Assembly (NCBI RefSeq): GCF_937616625.2 | Contig: NC_065577.1 | Coordinates: 10,519,001-10,583,000, forward strand | Length of the DNA: 64,000 nt | Direction: 5' to 3' | Source: Mercurialis annua | Taxonomy: Eukaryota; Streptophyta; Magnoliopsida; Malpighiales; Euphorbiaceae | Part shown: positions 1 to 10,131 of the stretch, piece by piece | How positions within the stretch are numbered: the stretch's first letter is position 1 | How the letters are laid out: each line of letters begins with the position of its first letter | Position numbers and translations under genes: made by a program | The notes under the pieces: model-generated | Seen by the model: the letters and a program-made list of their open reading frames with translations, nothing else | What the model was told of the DNA's origin: nothing | Database searches by the model: none

Positions 1-290
1 CAATTGCAGGTGAAAAATGGTCTAACAGAAAGTCAAGTTGACATCATGTTTACACATGCAATAACGTTTGATTCCATTCTAGATGAACAGGAAAATACAT
101 AAAAATCATTAACCGGATAAGACTAGGTTTCCAAAAAAGAAACCTCCACTTCAGTTAAGAATAGATCACAAGAGTAATACCGGGAGGGTTCATGCCTTAA
201 AGAGCAAGGTTTCAAGTTATCTGGATTCAAATAAAATTATCTAAAAGTTGTGTCTTACTCACTGAAACATATGAACATGTAGCCACATAC
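1..290. other. Intron sequence of the NF-YA gene or its remnant
   Basis: The stretch follows a GT donor at 290-289 on the minus strand. I see no further exon in it, so the next NF-YA exon should lie outside the window. Confidence 0.4.
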
Positions 291-612
291 CATAGCTTGT
301 GGAGTATAAGGTAACATCCCACTAAATTGTGCATCTGAATATGGATATGAAGTCAAAACCTGTAAAATAAGAAAGCTGATAATCAAACATAGGTGAAGAA
401 ATAAACAAGCCAAATGCTTGCCAGAGATGTGTGGTAATTGCAATAATATATGTGCACAAACATGGGTACATCATGTTGGTATGTGAGTGTACATTATGCA
501 AACATGCGAAAACATGAGAGAGAGGGAGAGGAATTACAATTGAGTGACCAACAAGTTCCAGTGACAGGTGTTGATGTTTAAGATTATGTTCTTGTCCGTT
601 ATTCCATCTGGT
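291..612 (-). CDS. NF-YA (CCAAT-box-binding factor subunit A), two internal exons, partial
   Basis: Two exons on the minus strand encode the region just before the conserved NF-YA domain. Exon 538-612 (25 codons) and exon 291-359 (23 codons) have AG/GT borders and join in phase 0 across a 178-bp intron. The joined peptide contains LELVGHSIVLTSYPYSDAQ and ends LPYTPQAM, the pattern that precedes the DNA-binding and NF-YB/NF-YC-contact domain in plant NF-YA proteins. NF-YA forms the nuclear trimeric CCAAT-binding factor. The DNA-binding exons would lie left of position 1; I found none in 1-290. I could not find the N-terminal exons upstream (613-1840), so this may be a gene with long introns or a gene fragment. 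Confidence 0.75.
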
Positions 613-1832
613 CTAGAAAGGAAACACAAGCATTACTATCAAAGCTTCAAAATACAGGTGCATATGTAGAGATTAAAACACCGGATCAAGTATGACATAA
701 AATGTTTCTTAAAAGCAGAAGTAAGACTATTGTTTAATATGTAAGCCAAAGAAAAAACTTGAGCCACTAGATATTCCCACATAATAAACAACCATGCATA
801 TTCATGACCATATATGGCAATGATATTCATGTGCCCACTGGATCAGTTCATGGAAGAAGAAATACATAAGGTTTTCTCAGATTTTCAAATGTTAGGTGCC
901 TTTCTTCTGTTGTCGCCATATGAAACAGAGATTTGATAAATTAACAAATCTTCCTACGAAGATGGAAGATACAAGGATATTGGGAAGAAATTGCTTAGCT
1001 CAAAATACGTAGCGGAGTCGCTGAAGTCATAATTGAGAAATGAAGGATTTTAAAATTATAATTTAAATAAATTATATATAATATCTCTCATGAATTTTCA
1101 TAAATGTTCAAGTTGAAATAATTCACCTATTTATCTATTTTTTATACTAAAAATTATGGCTAATAGATAATTCTTGTAACTTTTAATTTCAATAAACTAC
1201 ATATAGCATCTCTCATTTAAACTTAAATAAATTATTTATTAAAGTTGTATTTTCTTAGCTTTTTTATTCTAATATTATTATTACTAGAACATTTTCATTT
1301 ATTTTAATATTTATAAATTATTTATTTACCACTTTTATGAGTTTTAAATTTATATAAATTATTATTTGATTTTTATTATAAAATTTGTTATTGATTAATC
1401 ATTTTTATTATTTTTCAATTTATATATACTATTTATTTAATTTTATTTATTTATAAAAATTGGTATTTACTATCAACTTTTTATTTGTCTAAATATTTTT
1501 ATATTAATATACTTATTATAAATTTATTATTTTTAAAAATACGATTATAATTTATTTATATTCAAGTACCCACAATTTTTGAATTTTTTTGAATTTTTAA
1601 TTTTGAATTTTTTTATATTTAGAACTATTGATAAAAAAAATTTATGAATAGAACTTTTTTTTTGCCTTAGTGAATATAACTATTGATTGTTACCAAATTA
1701 ATTAATATTATTTTTAAATTTCATTAAATTGAAATTAAATTATATATAAAAAATGAAATAAATAACATTATCAGGCTATCGCACTACTACACGGATATAT
1801 GACTAGCTTATTAATTCATCTATATTAAAAGG
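613..1832. other. AT-rich non-coding sequence
   Basis: The minus strand upstream of the NF-YA exons shows no credible exon. From about 1040 to 1800 the sequence is extremely AT-rich, dominated by short A and T runs. I see no gene or element ends. Confidence 0.5.
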
Positions 1833-1840
1833 AATAAAAC

Positions 1841-2388
1841 TAGAGTTGGCAATTCGTGTCATCGTGTCATAAACGTGACGTGTACCCATTTAAAAATAGA
1901 TAATTTCCCTCAACCCGAACCTGACCCGTTTAACTAATCGTGTCAAAATGTCAAACCCAAAGCCGACACGTTTACTAAACGGGTTAACACGCGTTGAACT
2001 GTTTAACCCGTTTATCAAAACAGGCCATAACAGATCACATGTTTGGCCTGTTTAACACGTTTATTAATGACGCATTTAACCTATTTAAATGAGTATAATT
2101 AAGCAAAAAAACTCTAAAATAATCATAAATCTCAATAAAACAAATAACAATTAATAAATAATATGCATTATGAGTACATTTGGTAACATATAATAATTTA
2201 ATTAATTATTATAATTAATAATAAATTTAACTGTCTTAACCTGTCTTAAACGGGTTAGCCGGGTTTAACCTATTTAACCGTGTCATAAACGGATTGACCC
2301 GTTTATGACCTAAATCCATATAATATTAATCTGAACCCGTTTAACTTCGTGTCGTGTTAATGGGTCGTGTATGAAATTGCCAGCCCTA
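1841..2388. mobile_element. hAT-type non-autonomous element (MITE), 548 bp
   Basis: The element starts TAGAGTTGGCAATT and ends with the inverted copy of TAGGGCTGGCAATT. It is flanked by a perfect 8-bp target duplication, AATAAAAC, at 1833-1840 and 2389-2396. An 8-bp duplication with TA(G/A)GG-type ends is the hAT signature. The interior is rich in CGTGTC and GTTTAACCCG repeats in both orientations and has no coding capacity. Confidence 0.85.
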
Positions 2389-2396
2389 AATAAAAC

Positions 2397-4560
2397 ACGA
2401 GTCCACGCCCATTTTGTTTTATATCAATGATTATTCAAAGAGAAAATAAGAAAACTATACAAAAAGAGGAAGAAAATAACAATAATGCTAAATTTTCTGA
2501 AATATTACATGAGCACCTCAAAAAATTGAAACTTTATATGTAATACCTTCCTAATGAGAATGCAACACATGGCACACACAAAACAAATAAAAAACGGTCA
2601 AAAACGCGTTTGGATAGGTCAAAAACGCGTCTGACATGCGTCTGACACGCGCGTCATAACTGTGCACCAGTCACGCGTCAGTTTGTCAAACTATTCAAAC
2701 ATGTATCATATATGTATATGTTATGTATCAGATATGTATTAAGGACATATCTGATTGTTATTTTTTCATTTTTCTAAAACAAGAATAAATAAATAAATAA
2801 CTAAATATATTATTAATATATATTATTTATGTGTCTGTAAGGTGTATGTATAATATATTTTGAATTAAAATATATATGTATCACGTGCTTTAATTAAGAT
2901 TCACGCATCAAATAACATCAATAACACTTTGATATGTTACTATTCACTATAAATTGAAGAATAAAAATAATAAGTTATGATCTTTTTAACTCAACTTTTA
3001 TCAATATAAACATCTTTATATACATGTGATATAAAAAAAAAGAACTAACAGCAAAATTTATCTCCTTCATCAAATTTATCGTCATCGATAAAAATACTTT
3101 ATATTATTAATATATATTATTTATGTGTCTAAACTATATTATTAATATGTATTATTTATGTATCTCAAAAACTATTCAAACGGGCACATTTTACTTCACG
3201 ACTATTTTCATTAATAAATTATAACCACTACCATTCACGATGTATCAGAAATCTATCTTTATTTACCAGAGATCTACCGATAATACTATATCTCAAAATA
3301 CACACATAATACATATATTAAAATAAAAAATATACGTCTAAACTATTTATGATATAAACAAAATTTGTGTCAAGTATGTATAGTATTTGTGTTTGAGTTA
3401 TATATTTAACGCATTGAATATATAACTTACGAGTAGTTGAAATTTATCTACAACATATATTAAAATAAAAAATATGTCATATGCTCTGTAAATTGTTGAA
3501 ATTATTTATCAATGATACGTGTTAAGGATATATTTATCATGTTTCATTATATATGAAAGATGTATCTAAAAATACATCTAAAAGACATATATGTTTATAT
3601 AATATATATTTAAATATTCTTTGAACTGTTTCTGATATGTATTGATGATGTAGCGAAATTGTATAGGAGATGTATCGAAAATGTATCTCAAAGGCATTGA
3701 GGTACCACCATTGACGAGAATACGCATATCAAGGATATAATTATCATGTATAAATTATATATTAAAATTACCTAATAAATACATCTAAGAAGCATATCAA
3801 ACACGTTTGATAAATTAATATATATTTAAAAATAAATGTATTTGAGATGTTTCTGACAGGTATCCGATATGTATAATATATGTATCTTCTATATATTAAA
3901 GATGTATCTCGAAGATAGTCGTATACTATTAATGAAACTTATTGAAAAAATATATCTCAGATACATCTATGTAACACATTTGATACGTAATTTTATAATT
4001 ATTTAAAGTAACAATATAAAAAACGATATATTTACATCTCAATTACATAAATAATACATCTCAAGTACATATAAAATAGCACATATATGTATATAAAATA
4101 AACATAAACATAAAAAAAATAAACTCTGAGATAATAAATCATATATATATAATATAAATATTTATAATTTACATACAGATAAAAAATAAATTTTAGAAAC
4201 AAATTGAATACATTTTAAAGAAAATTTAGATACATTTTCTAAAAAAAGTAAAACAGTGTACTAAACTATTCAGTAAAGACATTGTTGAAATCATAAAGTA
4301 CAAACAAAAAAACAAATAATAGAAATTAACAACTAATAATATACTAATCTATATCACATAATGTATAAAAAAAATAAATATATAAATAGATGATACATTT
4401 TAAATACATAAATAACACATCATTCATACATACTGCTATCATATTTTCTAAGAAATGCACTGCCATTCTTATAAAAAACAATAAATTGAATTATATTCTA
4501 TTAAATTATACGAATTATATACAACTCTAATAATCATAATACAAATTCAGTGTTTTTAAA
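2397..4560. repeat. AT-rich region with many degenerate ATGTATC / GATACAT motifs
   Basis: From about 2700 to 4450 words such as ATGTATCT, GATACATC and AGATGTATC recur dozens of times on both strands without fixed spacing. A short GC-richer segment at 2595-2690 repeats AAAACGCGT and CTGACACGCG-like words. No open frame, terminal repeat or target duplication was found, so it is described only as a degenerate dispersed-motif region. Confidence 0.45.
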
Positions 4561-6201
4561 TTTTAGTGGTTTCATGACTAACGACAAAAAAAAAACTGAC
4601 CACCCAATTTCCAAAGAGACAAAATGAGAATAATGACACAATCCTCATACCACTTTGCAAATTAACATTTCACTGCTCATCAACACCACAAACTAGAGTA
4701 AATGTTTTTTTAATTTCACCTTCCACTAAAGACAACGACACAAAAAAATTCACCCGCCTTGCCGATACCAGTTACCGAAATATACGCTCTGTTTGTGTTA
4801 AGTTTGACTCATAAATTAGACGGTCTTTTCCAACAACAGGCAAATTATGAGTTTGTCTCTCGACATATTGCTTAACAGCTCCATCATTATGAGTTTTTGT
4901 TATGTAAGATACCTTTTGATGAATATCATTCAAGACTTGGCAAACTGATTGTCTATTATAAATCCAATTTCATATACACCAAATAGCCACTCCAAAAGTG
5001 CACTGCCAATTATCATCAGGAGTTCATGTCCATGCCTCTTTCATATTGAGTACTTATTCCTTTCAATTGGGAGTTGGATTACCAAAAAAACATTATTCAA
5101 TGCACTAAATTATAATTTAATTACCTTTACAAACAAAATCTTTCACTTTAACCCAAAAAGCAACAAAAAACAAACCTTGATTTTTAATTAAATCACCCCG
5201 TCTTTTATTTTTTATAATTAAAAGGCATGATCTTTCAGCAACAGTTCTACTTCTAGGGTACCCATCACCCTTAGCACCTCTTTAGAGTCACCAGCACGGC
5301 CTTCTTCATCGCCATTTTCTTCATCAGTCTGAGCCATAAATCCCATGCCCACACTAATACTCTTCGGCAACTGTTTCTTCTATTGATGTTCTTTATGCTG
5401 CTGTAATTAACATATCAATCTCGTTTTTATGTCCCAGACTTCTTATAGACGCAGCCATAATTAGATCGTGGTAGTCACCGCCGGTGCAGGCGCTCAATAT
5501 AGTTGAGCCCATGCTATAACTCTTGGGCATCTCACCTTTTGGCATTGATCGAGAATGGCCAAGAATTTCTTCAAGCTTCTAATCATGGGTTTTCCGGAGG
5601 AATTTCCGACGTACGCAACTAAGCAACAATTTATCGATTACTTAGAAATACGCAGAGAAATTCGATATACAACCACGTTTTAACGAGACAATTTCGTATG
5701 CTGAGTACGATCGAGTTCTTGGATTTTGGTGCGAATACGGTCGAGTTCTTGAGCTTCCAACAATAGCAGTCAATAAAAAAAATGGTGAGAGATGGAGAAG
5801 AAAACAACAAGTTTTTTATGTATTGATCTCTCTTTTTTTCAATTAAAGTGACACGCGTTAGGCTTAGATGAAGTATGTACAAATTGTAATAATTCTCCAT
5901 TATCAGCTCAAAATTGTAAAGAAAAAATTAGCATTAATGAAAGATTTTGGAAGCCTTATCATTTTTGTAAAAAAAGCCCACATTCAGCCCATTCTTGTAA
6001 TTTTTTCATATTCAAAACATCGAGTTTGGCTGTTAGATGACGGCATTATTGTCCCGATCCTAGGTAGCAGCCACCTGTGAGACTTGGTTATAGGATAACA
6101 AACAATTGTTGTCTTTTAGTGGGTCGGTTGATCTCATTTGTTTGAAATTTTCTTTGTAGTTTGCAAGTTGTAATTAGATGAAATAAATCAAGTTATCAGC
6201 T
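4561..6201. other. Unrecognised region, possibly with decayed coding remnants
   Basis: The base composition becomes less AT-rich at 5200-5620. The minus strand there reads short acidic stretches between stop codons, for example near 5230-5345, suggesting an old gene fragment. I do not recognise a family. Short open frames at 4949-5191 and 5868-6080 show no known domain and look like chance frames. Confidence 0.3.
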
Positions 6202-6208
6202 GTTACCA

Positions 6209-6313
6209 ATGAGCTTTAGCTCAAATGGTATAAGCGATAGGCAGCAAACTGTTAGGTCGTGGGTTCGATTCCTCCCACAAACGCTCCCCCCATTCCAATT
6301 ATTAAAAAAAAAA
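6209..6313 (+). mobile_element. tRNA-derived SINE, about 105 bp
   Basis: The head carries pol III promoter boxes: a box-A-like TAGCTCAAATGG at 6217-6228 and a perfect box B GGTTCGATTCC at 6262-6272. The first seven bases can pair with AACGCTC at the end of the tRNA-like part except for one mismatch. A run of ten A closes the element, and GTTACCA is duplicated at 6202-6208 and 6314-6320. This is a retroposed tRNA-like SINE rather than a functional tRNA gene, because the anticodon arm does not fold well. Confidence 0.75.
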
Positions 6314-6320
6314 GTTACCA

Positions 6321-7645
6321 GATGTCTAAAATTAAACTACAAAGCCATGATTGATCCATAAAATATAGTAGTAGCATGAAATTGAACACCTATTCTTTAA
6401 AAGATAAAATTATTAACGTTGAACTAAAAAATTAAATGTAAAATTAATGAATTCATTCAAATCCAATTATTTTTCTTTTTTAAATTTATAAACTAGAGGT
6501 CGGTTAATGATGGAATATCTTAAAATTTCACATGTCTATTTTATATCCCAAAATTTCACAGTACTAGTTTATAAGGTAGGTAGATCAATAAATTTTTATA
6601 TAAGTCAAGTCTACCTATCACTATATTAAGTTAAGTTTATTAACTCTTTCATATAGTAGTTTTCTATATTATATGACACTTAAACTCCAGACTGGGTTTC
6701 AAACCAAGAATGAAACCCTATCTGAGGTTTGTGTTGTAGGACATAACTCGGAATTCACCTGTATATCAAGTTTATTACGGAACGACCTGAAAAACAAGAC
6801 GATCTTAAGATGGACCCATCATTTGACGTCGTCTATGGAAAACGACTGATTTTTCTAATAACAAATTCTTGATTTTCGGATTTGTTTAGAGATCTACATC
6901 TTTCGTAAGTCGTCGTCAAGACGAAAAAAAATTAGTAAGTTTGTTCAAATAAGCCCTTAAGTGAATCTGCCTATAGTAACATGATGTAGAAGATGTTCCT
7001 AGCCATATGCCTTAATTTGATATATTAGATAATTACATTAAGAAATCTTTGTTATCATGTATATATGATAAATCACTGAAAACAAAGGACTGACCCAATA
7101 CAAGTCAAAAACCTGATAACAGAGAACACGGTCAGAAGGAACACCAGATGAGATTAACCGGGCGCTCACTTTGACGACGCTCAAGTATTTGGTGAAGAAG
7201 ATGAATAATATAAGAAGAGTAAGAATTGCGGTAATAAAAAATATCTTAAGATTTAAGAATAAGGTGGTTTATATAATATACTTCCTCTTCTTCATCTGTG
7301 TTTCCTGTAATGAGGTGTCCTTTTATTCCATAAGCTAAGTTGTCCTTTTCTGCTGTTTTGGTATTCAGAGCGCGTAGGGCGCGGTGTAGGTATGTTCTTT
7401 TATCAGAAAAAATTTAGAGGTCCTCTGAGTTAACGCGACCCTTCTTCTTTCTTGTATAAAAAATGTCCTTAAACTTCTATCCCAGGCATGGTTATCGTGT
7501 TTGTGCCCGGAATGAGTTTATAAGTTAATCCCGAAGTGGAGGAGTTTCTCGTCTGGGATCGAATTTCTTGTGGGCTTTCGAGCCCGATTACTTCTATTTT
7601 ACTCCAATTGGGTGTATGTGTATTACCAGAGGTTGCTTTGCCCCC
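6321..7645. other. Probable decayed Ty3-gypsy LTR and leader sequence
   Basis: No gene is visible. The words TTTGACGTCGTCTATGG at 6819-6835 and GGGCGCTCACTTTGACGACG at 7160-7179 resemble the LTR-to-leader junctions of plant Ty3-gypsy elements (GGCGCCGTCTGTGG type). Ends and target duplications were not found, so the call is tentative. Confidence 0.3.
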
Positions 7646-7965
7646 AATAGGCTATTTTTTTTTTAAATTTCGTTGACCAAAAGATGTTGAAGCTGCGTAA
7701 ATTATTTATGTCAAGCCTACTATTATCAACCAGGGAGAAAAGATAGAATGAGCATGAGGTAATAATTTCATATTGATTCGAACCAACCCATACGCCCCCA
7801 TTTTTAATAAGATTCCGGCTATAAGCATACAAGTACTGTAATGTGCTTCTCCATGGGTGTCTGGTAGCCATATATGTAAGGGTATAATCGGCGATTTCAC
7901 AGCAAAAGCAATAAGAAATCCAATATAAAAAAATATTTCTAGTGCTACGGGATAGGATTGTACTG
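7646..7965 (-). pseudogene. ndhD: Nuclear copy of plastid ndhD (NUPT fragment)
   Basis: The minus strand reads SYPVALEI near 7960 and then [20 protein letters not shown], followed by a near-perfect match to the middle of plastid NdhD, the proton-pumping subunit 4 of the thylakoid NDH complex. The frame is broken: a stop follows VGLT near 7705 where the plastid protein continues, and a further shift occurs before the poly-A run near 7655. Homology stops abruptly at about 7646. Roughly 105 of about 500 codons are represented. The fragment is flanked by nuclear repeat DNA, so it is a plastid-to-nucleus transfer and not expressed as NdhD. Confidence 0.85.
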
Positions 7966-8292
7966 AATTATCAAAGTCCTCCGGATTATAAGGATATTCA
8001 TGTCCGCAAACCTTAGGAACTAATTTAAACTAACACACATAAAAACACAATTTAAATGATATAAACCAGTAGTTGGCCAAAAAGTTATAAAACTGATGTA
8101 ATTAAATTTCTTTCACTACTCATAAGACTCATTAAATCGTTCTCTCCCACAACTTGTCTCTAATCTTGTGTAATGTTTTTTCTAATTGATTTTGATAAAA
8201 TCAGTTTGAAAGGAGTTAATTTGAGAGAAGAATGATAAATGGATTTCTTGTAATTAAAGTGATAGAATCTGTTTTCAGAGAATTAATCTGAT

Positions 8293-9283
8293 GGCTAATA
8301 ATCATCTACGAACCTTGACCTTTTGGTCTTCGGTCACTAAACCTCGTGACTTTTAAAAACGATTACTAAACCCTCAAAACTTTATGGCGGGGCTCACTAA
8401 ATCCTATGAGGACAAATATACTCCTGGCGCCGTATTTTTTGGTCAACTGACATTCTTAAAAAAAAATGGCGGCGCCACATTAGCAAAATACTCTAAAAAG
8501 TTAAAACACCTAAAATACCCCTTAATTTAATTAAAAAAAATTCACCCAACATACCCAATCTAACCCAAACCACCCGGTTAATCCGCCTGTCGCCACCATG
8601 CATCTGTTCATGAAGAACAGATCCCAAACAAATGTATACTTCATGAACAGATCCGTTATGAGATCTGTTCATCATGAACAGATTGAACGGGTCTGTTCAT
8701 GAAGAACCGATCCATTCTTCATGAACGGGTCTGCTCATGAAGAACAAATCGTTCTTCATGATAAAGAACAAGTCGGAGAAATTTCCGGCAGTGGATGAGT
8801 GGCGGCGGTTGGTGGATAGGTTGGCGGGCTAGTTTGGGTTAGATTGAGTTGGGTTGGGTTAATTTTTTTTAAAAAAAAATTATAGGGTTATTTTGGGTTT
8901 TTTAAAATTTTAAGGTATTTTGATAACGTGGCGCTGCCAATTGTTCTTTTTTTAAATGTCAGTTGACGAGAAATTCTTAGGTAGACTCAGTCTATCACGT
9001 CATACATAGACTAAACTTATTACATAATGACACATCATTAAAACGATGGCAATCTTGTAAATTAGCTTATTACTTATTTACACATTTGAATAGTAATATT
9101 ACAAGATTGCCTCATTCTAATGACGTGTCATTACGTGATATGTATAGTTTACGGATAACGTGGTGTACTGAGTCTACCTAACAATTTCTCGTCAGTTGAC
9201 TAAAAAAGATGGCACTTGGGATATTTTCATCTTCATCGGGTTTAGACGGTTTAGTGATCGGCCATGGATGATTATTATTAGCC
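8293..9283. mobile_element. Foldback (MULE-like) element, about 1 kb
   Basis: Long imperfect inverted arms run inward from GGCTAATAATCATC at 8293 and from its inverted partner ending at 9283. The arms carry matching words such as CACTAAACC, GGCGCCA and GTCAACTGAC. The flanks show a 9-bp duplication with one mismatch, TAATCTGAT at 8284-8292 and TAATTTGAT at 9284-9292. The centre (8595-8770) is a cluster of CTGTTCATGAAGAAC-like palindromic words. The right arm is interrupted by another MITE (8968-9190). No transposase is encoded. Confidence 0.7.
8968..9190. mobile_element. MULE-like MITE nested in the foldback element, 223 bp
   Basis: Inverted ends of 24 bp (GAGAAATTCTTAGGTAGACT and its partner with one mismatch) are flanked by a perfect 10-bp duplication GTCAGTTGAC at 8958-8967 and 9191-9200. 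The interior repeats CACGTCAT and TGACGTGTCATTA-like words. Relatives are seen at 40376-40599 and 54049-55829. Confidence 0.85.
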
Positions 9284-9292
9284 TAATTTGAT

Positions 9293-10131
9293 GAAAGATT
9301 TGATTTTCCGTTTACTGATTTTAAGAAACCATTGTTGCAATTATTTTTTGAAACTACCATTGTTGCAATTAGAAAGTGTATTTTTGCACTTTTTAAAAGT
9401 CAAACAATGTTTTTTAAATCAGTCTCGTCTATTTGTACTTTTGAGATTATTTTACTATTTTATCTCAAAAATATCCCAAATGGATTTCCAGTTTTGGTCC
9501 AATTCTGTTCAAGACTAGATATTTGGTTTGGTTCCTACTCTGGTTCAAACCAAAATCTTCATGAATATAATTTTTCTCAACTCGAGAATCAGATAAAAAC
9601 CAAGACTTTGTGGAACCAGAACCAAAACAAAACCAAAAGAACCAAATCAATCCTCAACCAAAACCAAACTAACTACAATATTCTGTTATAACACCTCATT
9701 TTATGAAATCCAAAACTGGACATTTCATTCAAGCTCAAGTTCAATTCCTAACTGTGGCCAGGGATTTTAAACACATTGTAACAGAAAATACAGTCAAATT
9801 ATAGACCTTTGATACAAGCTTCGTTCTCTATCCGTTATATAGATATAACCCAGTTAGAGTACAAGTGGTGTATTTACTTTTTGTAGTGATAATTAGTTCA
9901 ACAAGTGAGTCAAACATTTGAAGTCTCATACTTCCTCTTAGCGTCCTGAATATACAAAAGCATGAGTAAGCCATTCCACAAAATCTATTCCAAGTTTCGG
10001 CTCATTTACGTTCTATTGGCAATCCACCAAACATGTTGCCAACATTGCTTGCCAACATTGCTCCTTGGTTACATACGTAGTCGAAAATAAGAATGCTAAA
10101 TTAATCTAACAGCAAGGAAGCAGTCACTCCG
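9293..10131. other. Intergenic sequence
   Basis: A low-complexity stretch at 9490-9680 is rich in AACCAAAA and GGTTC words. No credible gene was found; open frames here arise from this simple-sequence bias. The last part is the 3' flank of the minus-strand FRA10AC1-like gene. Confidence 0.45.

Noticed and set aside
1780..1795. CACTACTACACGG as a CACTA transposon end
   Set aside because: No subterminal repeats follow it and no partner end was found.
6209..6285. Functional tRNA gene
   Set aside because: Boxes A and B are present but the anticodon arm does not fold convincingly, and a poly-A tail and target duplication mark it as a SINE.
7623..7900. Open frames with strong NdhD similarity taken as a functional NDH subunit gene
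   Set aside because: The frame is broken by a stop and a shift, only about 105 codons match, and the flanks are nuclear repeats; it is a plastid-derived pseudogene.
9332..9691. 119-codon frame with Asn/Gln/Lys/Thr-rich tail
   Set aside because: The tail comes from AACCAAAA simple sequence and the start lies in AT-rich DNA; no domain is recognisable.
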